NCBI GenBank assembly: GCA_023078685.1
Contig: JALGAS010000003.1
Coordinates: forward strand, 1,798,001 to 1,862,000
From: Neopestalotiopsis rosae
Taxonomy: Eukaryota > Ascomycota > Sordariomycetes > Amphisphaeriales > Sporocadaceae
DNA: 64,000 nt
Reading direction: 5' to 3'
Shown: positions 35,944-43,940 of the stretch, piece by piece
Position numbering within the stretch: position 1 is the first letter of the stretch
Layout of the letters: every line of letters starts with the position of its first letter
The notes under the pieces: model-generated
The model's input: only the letters and a program-made list of their open reading frames with translations
What the model was told of the DNA's origin: nothing
The model's database searches: none
Translations under genes and position numbers: made by a program

Positions 35944-36345
35944 TTTCGAGTCGAAGGCGTTCAATGAACTTCTCGCACTCGGATACTTCGAAAGTTCCAC
36001 CATCAGTGTAAGTCATTTACCTGAGAATATATTAACAGTATAGTTAACCGTTAATAGTACCACGATGATGGAGAGAAAGATTTGGGGCCGACTGTCGCCA
36101 CGCTTTCGCTCGGGTCTCCATCGATCAAGCGTTTCCGGCCCAAGAAGAAGAGCCCCATTGGCGAGGACGGGAAGAAGAAGAAGACCCCCGTCTCTACGGA
36201 CTCGAAGAGGAGGGGAGGGAACAAGGCTGCTGTCATTTCCATTCCACTCTTCCATGGCGACATCGTTATAATGCACGGAACAGAGCTGCAAAAACACTAC
36301 GCGCCTCAGAGCCTCGAGCACCCTTGGGTTGAGCTTTGCTCCCCC
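35944..36345 (+). pseudogene. 2-oxoglutarate/Fe(II) dioxygenase fragment with a retained intron
   Basis: Exon-like pieces 35944–36007 and 36058–36303 join across an intron (GTAAGT…TTAATAG). The product reads FNELLALGYFESSTIS, then YHDDGEKDLGPTVATLSLGS, a Lys-rich insert, and SIPLFHGDIVIMHGTELQKH. YHDDGE supplies the HxD iron ligands at the position usual for AlkB-like 2OG oxygenases, and HGDIVIMHG is the matching later strand. The sequence leaves the family just after QKHYA, before the distal iron-binding His and the 2OG-binding Arg, and runs into a repeat plus a hairpin (36326–36345). N-terminal part missing. Not a functional enzyme as it stands. Confidence 0.75.
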
Positions 36346-36357
36346 TGGTGACAACAA

Positions 36358-36500
36358 AACTGCTGTCATTTCCATTCCACTCTTCCATGGCGACATCGTT
36401 ATAATGCACGGAACAGAGCTGCAGAAACACTACGCGTCGTTGGGTGAGATTACTCGCGCCTCAGAGCCTCGAGCAGCCTTGGGTTGAGCTCTGCTCCCCC
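36358..36500 (+). pseudogene. Second partial copy of the 2OG oxygenase 3' piece
   Basis: About 77 bp (36360–36436) repeat 36227–36303 almost exactly (offset 133 bp), again ending at QKHYA. Then a short extra piece (SLGEITRASEPRAALG) leads to the hairpin at 36481. The CCTCAGAGCCTCG word before the hairpin is shared with 36303–36316 and with 36609–36622, each followed by a hairpin within about 25 bases. Confidence 0.75.
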
Positions 36501-36904
36501 TGGCGTTGGATACTACCAGCCCAAACCCCCATGCACACCGCATCTGCCTCTATTGACGAGACTACCTTGGCTGAGGCCAGAATGAGCCGCTGGATGAGAC
36601 CACTCCCGCCTCAGAGCCTCGGGCTCCTTCGGGTTGAGCTCTGCTCCCCCCTGGCGGTAGTTACTACGCCCCTACGAACCGGCATGGTTATTGCCTGTAA
36701 GTGGCACCTCCTTCTCAAAGTATATTATGTGGTAGAATATGCTGAAACAGTGTAGGCAAGCGCAAGCTAGGAATAGAAAGTAACAGATTCTTGGGAGGAA
36801 ACACGTTCATCCAATCATTGGATCAATGAATTTTGCCTCAATCGACATGAAGAGCAGCAGCTGTCCAGCGCCTCTTCATCCGAACAAGTCGGTGTGGTCG
36901 TCTT

Positions 36905-36926
36905 GGGTTGACTCTTCGAGTCCCCC
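36905..36926 (+). repeat. Hairpin element, GACTC/GAGTC stem variant
   Basis: GGGTT, stem GACTC, loop TTC, stem GAGTC, four C. An A-rich tract (36933–36963) starts six bases after it. A second copy with the same stem and loop TCC is at 39765–39786, where an A-rich tract again follows, about 140 bases on. Confidence 0.85.
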
Positions 36927-37172
36927 TCCTCCAAAAAAGAAAAAAAAAAAAAGAAAGAAAAAAGGCTGGTCAACTTGACCGCTCCCAAAAGACCTGAGGT
37001 GTAGCCGCGTCCTTGTGGCTCCTTCCATCAAGTTGGTCGGACTGGAGAGTGACAAGGCTCTAGCTATGCCATACAGATACCTTCCGCCCGTCCATGTTGT
37101 TGATGCCGCCCCCGTCCATATCACAAAGAAGGCACCTATTCAGTGGCTTTAGGACAACAACCATAATCACTG

Positions 37173-37573
37173 GCATGGCCAAAGGCCGCCCTGATTGCAC
37201 TGGTACGCAACTCTGAGCGAGACGGTATGGTGCACTCAATTCTACAAGTTGAAGCACGCTTCAACAGCCGAAAGATGCACAAGTACGACTGGGTCTTGTT
37301 CAACGACGAGCCCTTTTCTGACGACTTCAAGTCTACGATTACAAACGCAACTTCGTCGACTGTATACTTCGAGCAGATCAAGGCTGAGCACTGGGAGATC
37401 CCCAAGTGGATTGACGAGTCACGGTTCAACGTTGGTCGAGAGTTTCAGGGCGGTATTGGTGTCGGTAAAGTCTGGCTCAAAAGCTACCACAAAATGTGGC
37501 GTTGGAACTCCGGTCTCTTCGCACTGGAGGACCGCTTGGTGCGTTACGATTGGTCTGGCGTGTTGAGCCCGAT
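37173..37573 (+). pseudogene. GT15 alpha-1,2-mannosyltransferase (Ktr/Kre2-type) fragment
   Basis: Reads KAALIALVRNSERDGMVHSI, then KYDWVLFNDEPFSDDFKS, FEQIKAEHWEIPKWIDESRF and MWRWNSGLFALEDRLVRYDW. This matches the middle of Golgi GT15 mannosyltransferases (Kre2/Ktr), which extend O- and N-glycans. After YDW a small indel shifts the frame, then WRVEPD, the conserved block following it in the family, can be read at 37556–37573. At that point the hairpin at 37574–37595 begins and homology ends. Signal anchor, N-terminal half and the C-terminal half with the catalytic Glu and metal-site residues are missing. A broken fragment. Confidence 0.82.
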
Positions 37574-37612
37574 GGTAGTAGCTCTGCTACACCCCTGTCT
37601 TCAATGACTCTT

Positions 37613-37790
37613 CGGTGCCCGCGCGAAGCACACCATTGCTTCCATTTCTGTCCGCGTTGACAAGTTGTGCTTGTCCAAAGAGAATCTCTCTGCATGGAAC
37701 ATGGAGGCGACCAATTTCATCATCCTCCTGATCGATTACGAGGGACATTACATTCCATTCGAGCAGGCTTCGGAGAATCGAGAAGCGAAG
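37613..37790 (+). pseudogene. Unrecognised fragment after the GT15 piece
   Basis: One frame reads KHTIASISVRVDKLCLSKEN, then LSAWNMEATNFIILLIDYEG. The pattern of a Leu-Ser-rich turn, AW and a hydrophobic strand vaguely recalls the N-terminal part of fungal PARP/ubiquitin-conjugating-like proteins, but I cannot assign it. It ends before the hairpin at 37867. Confidence 0.35.
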
Positions 37791-37920
37791 CCTTCCATTC
37801 ATTTCCACCAACGGCCACAAGCCCGGCGAGCATCTCGTCTAGGTGCAAAACTTGGCCGACATTTGTGGGTTGAGCATTGCTCCCCCCTGGTCTGATTCGA
37901 GGCGTTCCGTCCAAGAAGCA

Positions 37921-38431
37921 GAAGCAGAATCAGACTGCACCAATGAATCCAGATGAGGAGTTTCGCAGGGCCTTCGAAGCGAAGGAGGCTAGGTATGCTA
38001 AGGCCTAGGAGCCCTACGACAACCTCCTCAAGCTCCCCCCGGCCAACGTAGCAAACCGCTACGTTAGTAGCTCTGGTGTTTTACAGCTTTCAGCTGAAGA
38101 CTGTGCTCCAAACGACCGAGCCTACAAGACTAGACCTATGCACCCTAAAGTCCTTGCAGCCGAGAAGAAGGGCACCTCTACCCAGGGATCTTCCGCATAT
38201 TATTGAGATATATCCACCAATATTGACGTGCCCACCGCCGGCATCCCCTCTGACAAGCCTCATCGACCCAAGCAGAGAATGGAGGCGCTTTTGGCTGCTG
38301 TGAACGGTGCCATGGAGGACGATACCATCATGGACGGCAACTCTACCCCCTCGAACTCAGCTGGCCCTGCAATGCACGAGGTCGACAACAACGGCACTAT
38401 AGACAACGGCGCTGTACCGTCTCGGTCGTAG
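37921..38431 (+). pseudogene. Unrecognised fragment with two in-frame stops
   Basis: One frame is coding-like for 170 codons with two stops: PDEEFRRAFEAKEARYAKA, TAG, EPYDNLLKLPPANVANRYV; later a TGA before DISTNIDVPTAGIPSDKPH. The PDEEFRxAF…EPYDNL part has a diverged second copy at about 39968–40055. It ends just before the hairpin at 38424. Function unknown. Confidence 0.55.
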
Positions 38432-38446
38432 CTCTGCTACACCCCC
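38424..38446 (+). repeat. Hairpin element, GTAGC/GCTAC stem variant
   Basis: GGTC, stem GTAGC, loop TCT, stem GCTAC, A, five C. The outer GGT can pair with ACC by bulging the C, giving eight pairs. Copies with the same stem are at 37574–37595 and 40724–40745. Confidence 0.85.
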
Positions 38447-38595
38447 AGTGGTGACAATCCAATCTTTGCCGCCAGCCACGATTCAGACGAACTCTGCCCT
38501 CGCCCAGCCGACTGGTCACTTCTCAAGTGAGATGGCCTCGTCCTCAACCATTGCACCTCGCTACTCCCCCTATGGACAGGAGCAGAGACCTCCCA

Positions 38596-38790
38596 TGAGC
38601 CTACACGTCTGGCGAGTACCAGGTTCTTGACCCTGGCTCGCCCCTTGGCACTGAAGATCGAACGGTTGTTGCAGCCTTGGCCGATCTCATCGGCAGCGTT
38701 CGAGAGTTTCTTGTCTGGATGGGTGCTCGAAGCGCTGGGACGATGTCGTTCGTCGCGTCCCCATATGAGGAAAGAAGAGAAGTCGGGCAA
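38596..38790 (+). pseudogene. Unrecognised coding-like fragment
   Basis: Frame reading TSGEYQVLDPGSPLGTED, then RTVVAALADLIGSVREFLVW. It stops short of the degenerate hairpin at 38797. No domain recognised. Confidence 0.4.
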
Positions 38791-38961
38791 TGTGTAGAGT
38801 TGAGCACTGCTCCTCCCGCGCCCAATCTTGTCATCCGTCTCAAGGGTTGAGTACCGCTCCCCCTAGGAAGTGCGAGAACACTGAGTCTTGTAGCTTCACC
38901 CACATGCTGGAGACGCAGTCATATCCGCTCAAGGTAAACCGATACAGTACTACGGTTTCAA

Positions 38962-39003
38962 GGGTCGAGCACTGCTCCCCCTGGGTCGAGTATTGCTCCC
39001 CCT
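38962..39003 (+). repeat. Two hairpin elements in tandem
   Basis: Copies at 38962–38981 and 38983–39003, both with GGGTC as left arm, are adjacent head to tail. The second has a weakened stem (GAG–TATT–GCTC). The only close tandem in the block. Confidence 0.9.
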
Positions 39004-39492
39004 GACTCGAGCACGAGGTGAAGCCCAAGGGAAAGCTTCGCTTCGCCATGACGTCTCGATATATCAAGACGTCAGAGTCTTGGAGTGCAGAAGCAACAAA
39101 GGAAATCATGGAGAAGAGCAAGCTGCCGGAAGACATCGAAAAGATGGCCTATGGCGGCGTCAATACTAACACTAAGGAGTAGAATTGGCGATTCCAGCTC
39201 CTGGTCTACTGTCCAAACATGGGCTACAGTCTCTTTCGGCTTCTCTTTTTCGACGACATTCCACATTATTTTTCTGCTTTGATGCGGCGACACTCTCGTA
39301 AGTTGTTCACCGTCCAAGTAAAGCCCTTTTCTCAATGTTTCCTAATAGAAATAGTACTTGAACAAATACGGCGACGCCCCGAGTCCCAAGACCCAGAAGA
39401 AGGCCGCGAGGAAATGGCGCGGCCGTATCCCGTTCAGGAAATCGATAAAGAATACTGGTTCCGCGGGTTGAGCACTGCTCCCCCTACCAGAT

Positions 39493-39771
39493 ATGCCAAA
39501 ACGCAAGCCCTTGGAGCTGGAGCCTGGAGATGACTACGTCGACAATCCACTTCCGGTGAAGCGTCCGCATCAAGAGTTTCTTTCTGAGCTACACACAAAC
39601 CCAGCCGACACCATCGACGCTGACTTCAGAAGCCAGGCAGGAGCCAACAATATCTTTGCATTGTCTGAAGACAGCCAAGAGGAGGGTGAGCCTGATCATC
39701 TTCTTACCGAGTCCACTCCATGCGGCTATGGTGTCTTCACTCCGTCCTCAATCCTGATGGCTTCGGGTTGA
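39493..39771 (+). pseudogene. Lys/Pro/acidic fragment, duplicate of 35138–35310 region
   Basis: Begins with an ATG nine bases after a hairpin (39465–39484) and reads 92 codons to a TGA supplied by the next hairpin (39765–39786). The reading frame is therefore bracketed by two hairpins. Composition is polar and disordered-looking with an IFALSEDSQEEGE acidic motif. Function unknown. Confidence 0.5.
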
Positions 39772-40177
39772 CTCTCCGAGTCCCCCTGCGACGGATGCTG
39801 GAGTCGCGGCTATACCCCCTCGAGGAGGTCGATATAGAGACGGAGAAGGTGAAGTCAAAGAAGATCTATGGTGTTTCTTACGACAAACATCAGGCCAAGC
39901 AGGCCCCGAAATCCAAGAATATTAAAAAAAAAAAAAAAGAAAAAAAGAAAAGAGGGCAGTCCACAGGACCCCCGACGAGGAATTTCGAAAAGCCTTCACC
40001 GCAAGGGAGGCCAGTATGCAAAGGCTTGGGAGCCCTACGACAACCTACGCCTGAAGACAGCCATGGGGAGGAAGGGTCTGACCAGCTCCTCACTGGTTGT
40101 TGGTCATTGACTCGTTCCCCTTCTCTTCTCGTACATAAATTATGTGCGACTCCTTGAACAAGCACTGGAGATCACCA

Positions 40178-40713
40178 TGATGGTGACTTCCGATAACGTT
40201 GAGAAAACAGACAAAGAAAGTAAGCCTTCATCCTTGTCATCGCGCCTTTCCAACAGTTCAATATTTGTTCTAACACCAATTCAGACAAAAGCAACATGAC
40301 CGATGCCAGTGCAGCCAGCGATGACACTATTCCTCCCGTCACATAGAGAGGAGTGCGCTCCCTCCCCTACTGAAGCTTCGGCGGTACATGTTGGTGACAA
40401 CAAAGGCATCGGCGGCGACAACATCAAGAAGATTGCACCCATGATCCCAGAGTCGGACTTGATCAGCTCAATTACCCACCAATCTGGCAGTATCATGACT
40501 TCAATCGAGTCCGATGCCCTTATGACCTCAGTTCATGCTGAGGTCACGGTCGCTCCAACCGTGTCGGTTCCTCCCAAGGTTGCTCGACCATTTGAGGCTG
40601 AGCCTCATCACGTCGGTAATGGATCTCTCGTTATTATTGGTCGCGCTCTGGAGGACAACCAGTGCGATCCGGACAACGAACTCGAGGTCGGTTCAATGTG
40701 GATGGCGACATGA
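40178..40713 (+). pseudogene. Unrecognised two-exon-like fragment, 137-codon open frame
   Basis: ATG at 40178, a donor at about 40218 and an acceptor at about 40286 give a short first product ending at a TAG. In another frame 40303–40713 is open and coding-like (IGGDNIKKIAPMIPESDLIS, later VGNGSLVIIGRALEDNQCDP). The TGA at 40711 comes 11 bases before the GTAGC-type hairpin. Function unknown. Confidence 0.45.
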
Positions 40714-40752
40714 TTTTGTCTTCGGTCGTAGCACTGCTACACCCCATGGGTC

Positions 40753-41080
40753 CGGACTGACCCGTCATGATCGGCACATTGACGGTTATGAGATGGAGAT
40801 ATACACCTTCCCCGGCGAGCAAGACCAGATTTGCGGAGCGGCTGTAGTTCTTCGAGCTCCAAAAGACGTCTATGCCAAGGATAAAGGACCGGACGCACTG
40901 TACGTGGCTGTTTCTGGGATTGGCACCTGGGTTGAGCATTGCTCCCCCTCACGGATGGTTACGGGGTGGGAGAATTTCGTTGACCATCGTGACCAGTCCG
41001 CTCTCACATCCCCGGCCCGGGTATTGGTTACTATCAGCCCACTGGCATTGACTACAGCCAGTAGTTGTCGCGGTAAGTAA
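40753..41080 (+). pseudogene. Unrecognised fragment crossed by a hairpin
   Basis: Reads YEMEIYTFPGEQDQICGAAV, then APKDVYAKDKGPDALYVAVS, into the hairpin at 40929, which stays in frame as TWVEHCSP. A GTAAGT donor at about 41077 and a TTTACAG acceptor at about 41155 follow. No family recognised. Confidence 0.45.
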
Positions 41081-41689
41081 AAGAAGTACTGACAACGATG
41101 AAATTACTCCCCGTTTCTTGCGACAGTTTTGCTAATATTTGTCGTTATTTACAGCAGAGACTACCTGCAGTGGGTTGAGCATTGCTCCCCCTCATAGACA
41201 ATTCGATGGATGAAGGATGCGAGCTGTTGTGGGCTTGGCAGCGTCTTCACGCTGGATCACGACGATGGTGACAAGGATATCACACGTCGTATTCATGACG
41301 ATGAGTACGACTCATCAGAGGAAGTCACAAAGCTTGTAAAGCAGACTCCCCAGGTCGTGTCATCTAGAATGATCTTGCTCATGAGCATTTGCTGGTTGCT
41401 GTCTATCATGCCACCAACCCACGGGTTGAGCATTGCTCCCCCTTTCTCCTCCGAGAGGATGGTGGTGACCTTGCAGCTTCCTGCTGCTGCCACCACCACC
41501 ACCACCACCACGAACACCACCACGAACACCGCATCCCCGCTGGACATGTTGAGCCGGCAGCACTGTGTGTGTCCGGGCTTGGGCTCGGAGAACGGGTTGA
41601 GCATGGCTCCCCCCACAGGCACTTGTCTCTCGTGGTGGCCGTGCCACCCGCGGACAGTCTCGTAGCACAACCTCTTGTAATGCCGGAAC

Positions 41690-42033
41690 CAAGTGTCGAG
41701 CAGACGAGATCAGTGACGACAATGAAGATGTCGCCACTACCAGCGAAGGAACAGCCAGTCAGATCACTGACTTAGACGACGCTCCAGCTGACGATGAGAG
41801 AAATGTGAAGCCATACAAGGCTCCTGCTCACCTCGACGAGGACGTCAAGTCCTACGTTAACAACCTCACGGTTGGACAGCCTCAGTATCGCTTCCGGCCG
41901 GACTCTCAGTACTCTCGTGTCGAGCATCAGAACCAGTAAGTCTTTCTTTGATCCAATTTTCACATACTTATTTAGTCCCATCTAACCTTATCCAACTAGG
42001 GCTATCGCCTACATTGGCCCTGCTCGTAATTAA
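41690..42033 (+). pseudogene. Unrecognised acidic fragment with intron
   Basis: Frame reading SDDNEDVATTSEGTASQITD, then DEDVKSYVNNLTVGQPQYRF, followed by an intron (donor GTAAGT about 41938, acceptor ACTAG about 42000) and a short end AIAYIGPARN with stop. Function unknown. Confidence 0.45.
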
Positions 42034-42050
42034 TACGAGCACTAGTAGGT

Positions 42051-42626
42051 ATGGCATGCCTCCTGTTCGCGAGGTCAGCGTTGACCCTTCTCGCCATACG
42101 GGATACTACGAGCGTTGATTCAACCTCCCAGCAGTCATTGACCCAAGCCCATCCCCGAGTCTATGAGCAGATGGAACTAGGGGACGAACCAAGATGGGAT
42201 AGACAGTACCAACGGCGTCAATCATGGATCAACCTCACACCAACGCCGAGCGCGGCGACTATCGAGGAAGAGATCGGCTTGGAGGCCGCCACCCAGAGTG
42301 CACTACGTGCCTCCCTAATGGACAGCGCCGACGATGAGCGACCGGCCACTGGCCCGCAGAGGCCAGCTACACGTGCCGCAAAGGCATCAAAGGCCAAGAA
42401 GAGATCAGTTGCCGCCAAGCAGGACGACGACGACAAGCCTGCTCTGCCAAAGAAGGCTGCAACCAAAAAGCGGGCCAAGCAGGCCTCGAAAGCCAAGAAG
42501 GTTGCGCAAAAGGCAGCAGTGCCTAAGAAGCAGGCCAAGCAGGCCCCGGCTACAGATCATTCCCCTGGAGATCTTGTAGCGGGCGACCCCGTCCCAGCCG
42601 ACTTTCCCGGCTGGCTTTGGGGTTGA
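42051..42626 (+). CDS. Possible Lys/Ala-rich protein (histone-H1-like tail composition)
   Basis: Uninterrupted 191-codon frame with ATG and no hairpin inside. The middle has EEEIGLEAATQSALRASLMD, a weak match to a ubiquitin-interacting motif. The C-terminal half is Lys/Ala-rich (KKRAKQASKAKKVAQKAAVP) with repeated KQAK/KKA words, resembling linker-histone tails or nucleolar tails by composition only. A related KQAPK piece occurs near 39890. It may be another fragment of the mosaic rather than a gene; the N-terminal 60 residues look non-conserved. Confidence 0.35.
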   Translation: MACLLFARSALTLLAIRDTTSVDSTSQQSLTQAHPRVYEQMELGDEPRWDRQYQRRQSWINLTPTPSAATIEEEIGLEAATQSALRASLMDSADDERPATGPQRPATRAAKASKAKKRSVAAKQDDDDKPALPKKAATKKRAKQASKAKKVAQKAAVPKKQAKQAPATDHSPGDLVAGDPVPADFPGWLWG

Positions 42627-42865
42627 TGGACGTCCTCCGGGACCCACCACCTCGTTCTACATTCTGAGTCAACCACCGACTCGGCGAGGGACCATCCCAT
42701 GCAAATGCACATGTTCCTCTTGTACAACCGAGCCACACGGTATGATCAGCATTACGATGATAATACCACAGCTCTTCCAATATAGATGCAAGGATGACGG
42801 GGTTCAAATACCTCAACCAGGCTGAGTTCCTCAAGGAGCCTTGTAAGTACTCCAGATTCTAGTCT

Positions 42866-43222
42866 TTGGCAACTCATCCTAACATATGCGCAGACCAGCC
42901 TGCCCAGTCACCGGCAAGGGACGATGAGAACTCGAGCTCATCTGCACCTGACGGCAGAACTCGATCAGGCAGCTTCTACCAACAATCAAACCGAAGCCGC
43001 CCCAGTTTTAGCATGTTCCGTTACTCAAACGATAGCCGATCGAATACGAGCCTTTATGGCCAGTCCAACCAAAGCCGACCTAACTTATCCTTTCTATCGA
43101 ATGACGGAGACTCGCCGACAGCTTCAGTGCGCACAGTGGACCAAGGCAAGAGCGACGAGGGCAAGAAACGAGCCAATGCGAGCCTGTATAGACATTCCAG
43201 CATGTTCACAAACTCAGGTTGA
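42866..43222 (+). pseudogene. Ser/Arg/Asn-rich repeat fragment
   Basis: Follows an intron-like segment (donor about 42844, acceptor about 42893). Reads three imperfect repeats of a NRSRPSFSMFRYSNDSRSN / NQSRPNLSFLSNDGDS type. Ends with a TGA 17 bases before the hairpin at 43240. Low complexity; function unknown. Confidence 0.4.
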
Positions 43223-43940
43223 CCAGATCACCAACCCACGGGTTGAGCATAGCTCCCCCTCCTCCACTCCAGATGGTTCACCCGGCCACGATTACTGTGC
43301 GGGAAACACGTTTGTCTTTCAGTACCCCACGGATCCAAGCAATATGACCACTTCGCGCAACATCAAGAGCGGCACCGTTGTCGATCGGGGAGTGACTTTG
43401 GCCCGGGTATGGGACTTCTTCTCGACAGCACATACAGCCTTGCAAGGTAGGCTCCCATTGGCATATTTGCTCTGAAGACAGATGTACTGCGATTAAAGGT
43501 GCTGCGCGCTCTGCCCACTTAGTGATTCGGGGAGATGGCAGCGGTACACGGGTTGAGCATTGCTCCCCCACAACCCATTCCAGAGACCATCTCGGCCCAA
43601 ACCTGGATGAATCGGAAGGTCCTTCCGTGAGAGATGGGAGGACGCAGATTGGTGTTTCTATGTTGATCCTTGAGTCAAATAGTCACTCGAAATCACAGGG
43701 ACGTACAATTCCTCTTCATATTTGACGAGCACTCGCGAGGCACGAATGGCATACAATAGAGAAGGGTATTTTCAGTAGAAATTGACACGGGGGAAGTTTC
43801 AAAAACTACAGCTATTGCACAAACAATGATATTGTGATATGATTACTACCTTAGAACACCAATCGGTTCAAATAGTTGATTCTGTGCGTTCCTTCTTAAT
43901 TCAACTGCATGCCAACCCTCTTCTTTTGCCCAGGGTCCGT

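Larger units (their letters stand above)
32934..43569 (+). repeat. Dispersed 20–22 bp GC-rich hairpin family, about 30 copies
   Basis: Consensus: GGG, TT or TC, a 4–5 nt stem arm, a 3-nt loop (ATT, ACT, TCT and others), the complementary arm, then 4–6 C. Starts (about ±1): 32934, 33382, 33449, 33940, 34090, 34700, 34817, 34977, 35618, 35816, 36326, 36481, 36631, 36905, 37574, 37867, 38424, 38797, 38844, 38962, 38983, 39465, 39765, 40724, 40929, 41172, 41423, 41594, 43240 and 43550. All have the G-rich arm first on the + strand. The usual stem is GAGC/GCTC; five other stems occur. The outer GGG and CCC can also pair across a small internal loop. Copies contribute the recurring peptides VEHCSP, GLSIAPP or a stop, depending on frame. 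None was found outside this block. Confidence 0.9.
31620..43720 (+). other. Gene-fragment mosaic block carrying hairpin elements
   Basis: Twelve kilobases in which short coding-like segments, almost all readable on the + strand, follow each other in changing frames. Some are recognisable pieces of unrelated proteins (PARP, 2OG-Fe(II) oxygenase, GT15 mannosyltransferase). Several keep introns with GTAAGT donors and YAG acceptors, for example 36008–36057, 40218–40286, 41077–41155 and 42844–42893. Segments are duplicated within the block, and A-rich tracts and about 30 hairpins punctuate it. GC content stays ordinary, so repeat-induced point mutation has not saturated it. No full-length gene and no transposition protein was found. 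The arrangement suggests serial capture or duplication of gene fragments. Confidence 0.7.

Noticed and set aside
31620..43720. LTR or LINE retrotransposon origin of the mosaic
   Set aside because: No reverse transcriptase, integrase or gag-like zinc knuckle could be read in any frame, and no long terminal repeats were seen.
26288..43940. Starship-type giant cargo element
   Set aside because: No DUF3435 tyrosine recombinase, no typical cargo genes and no defined ends in the window.
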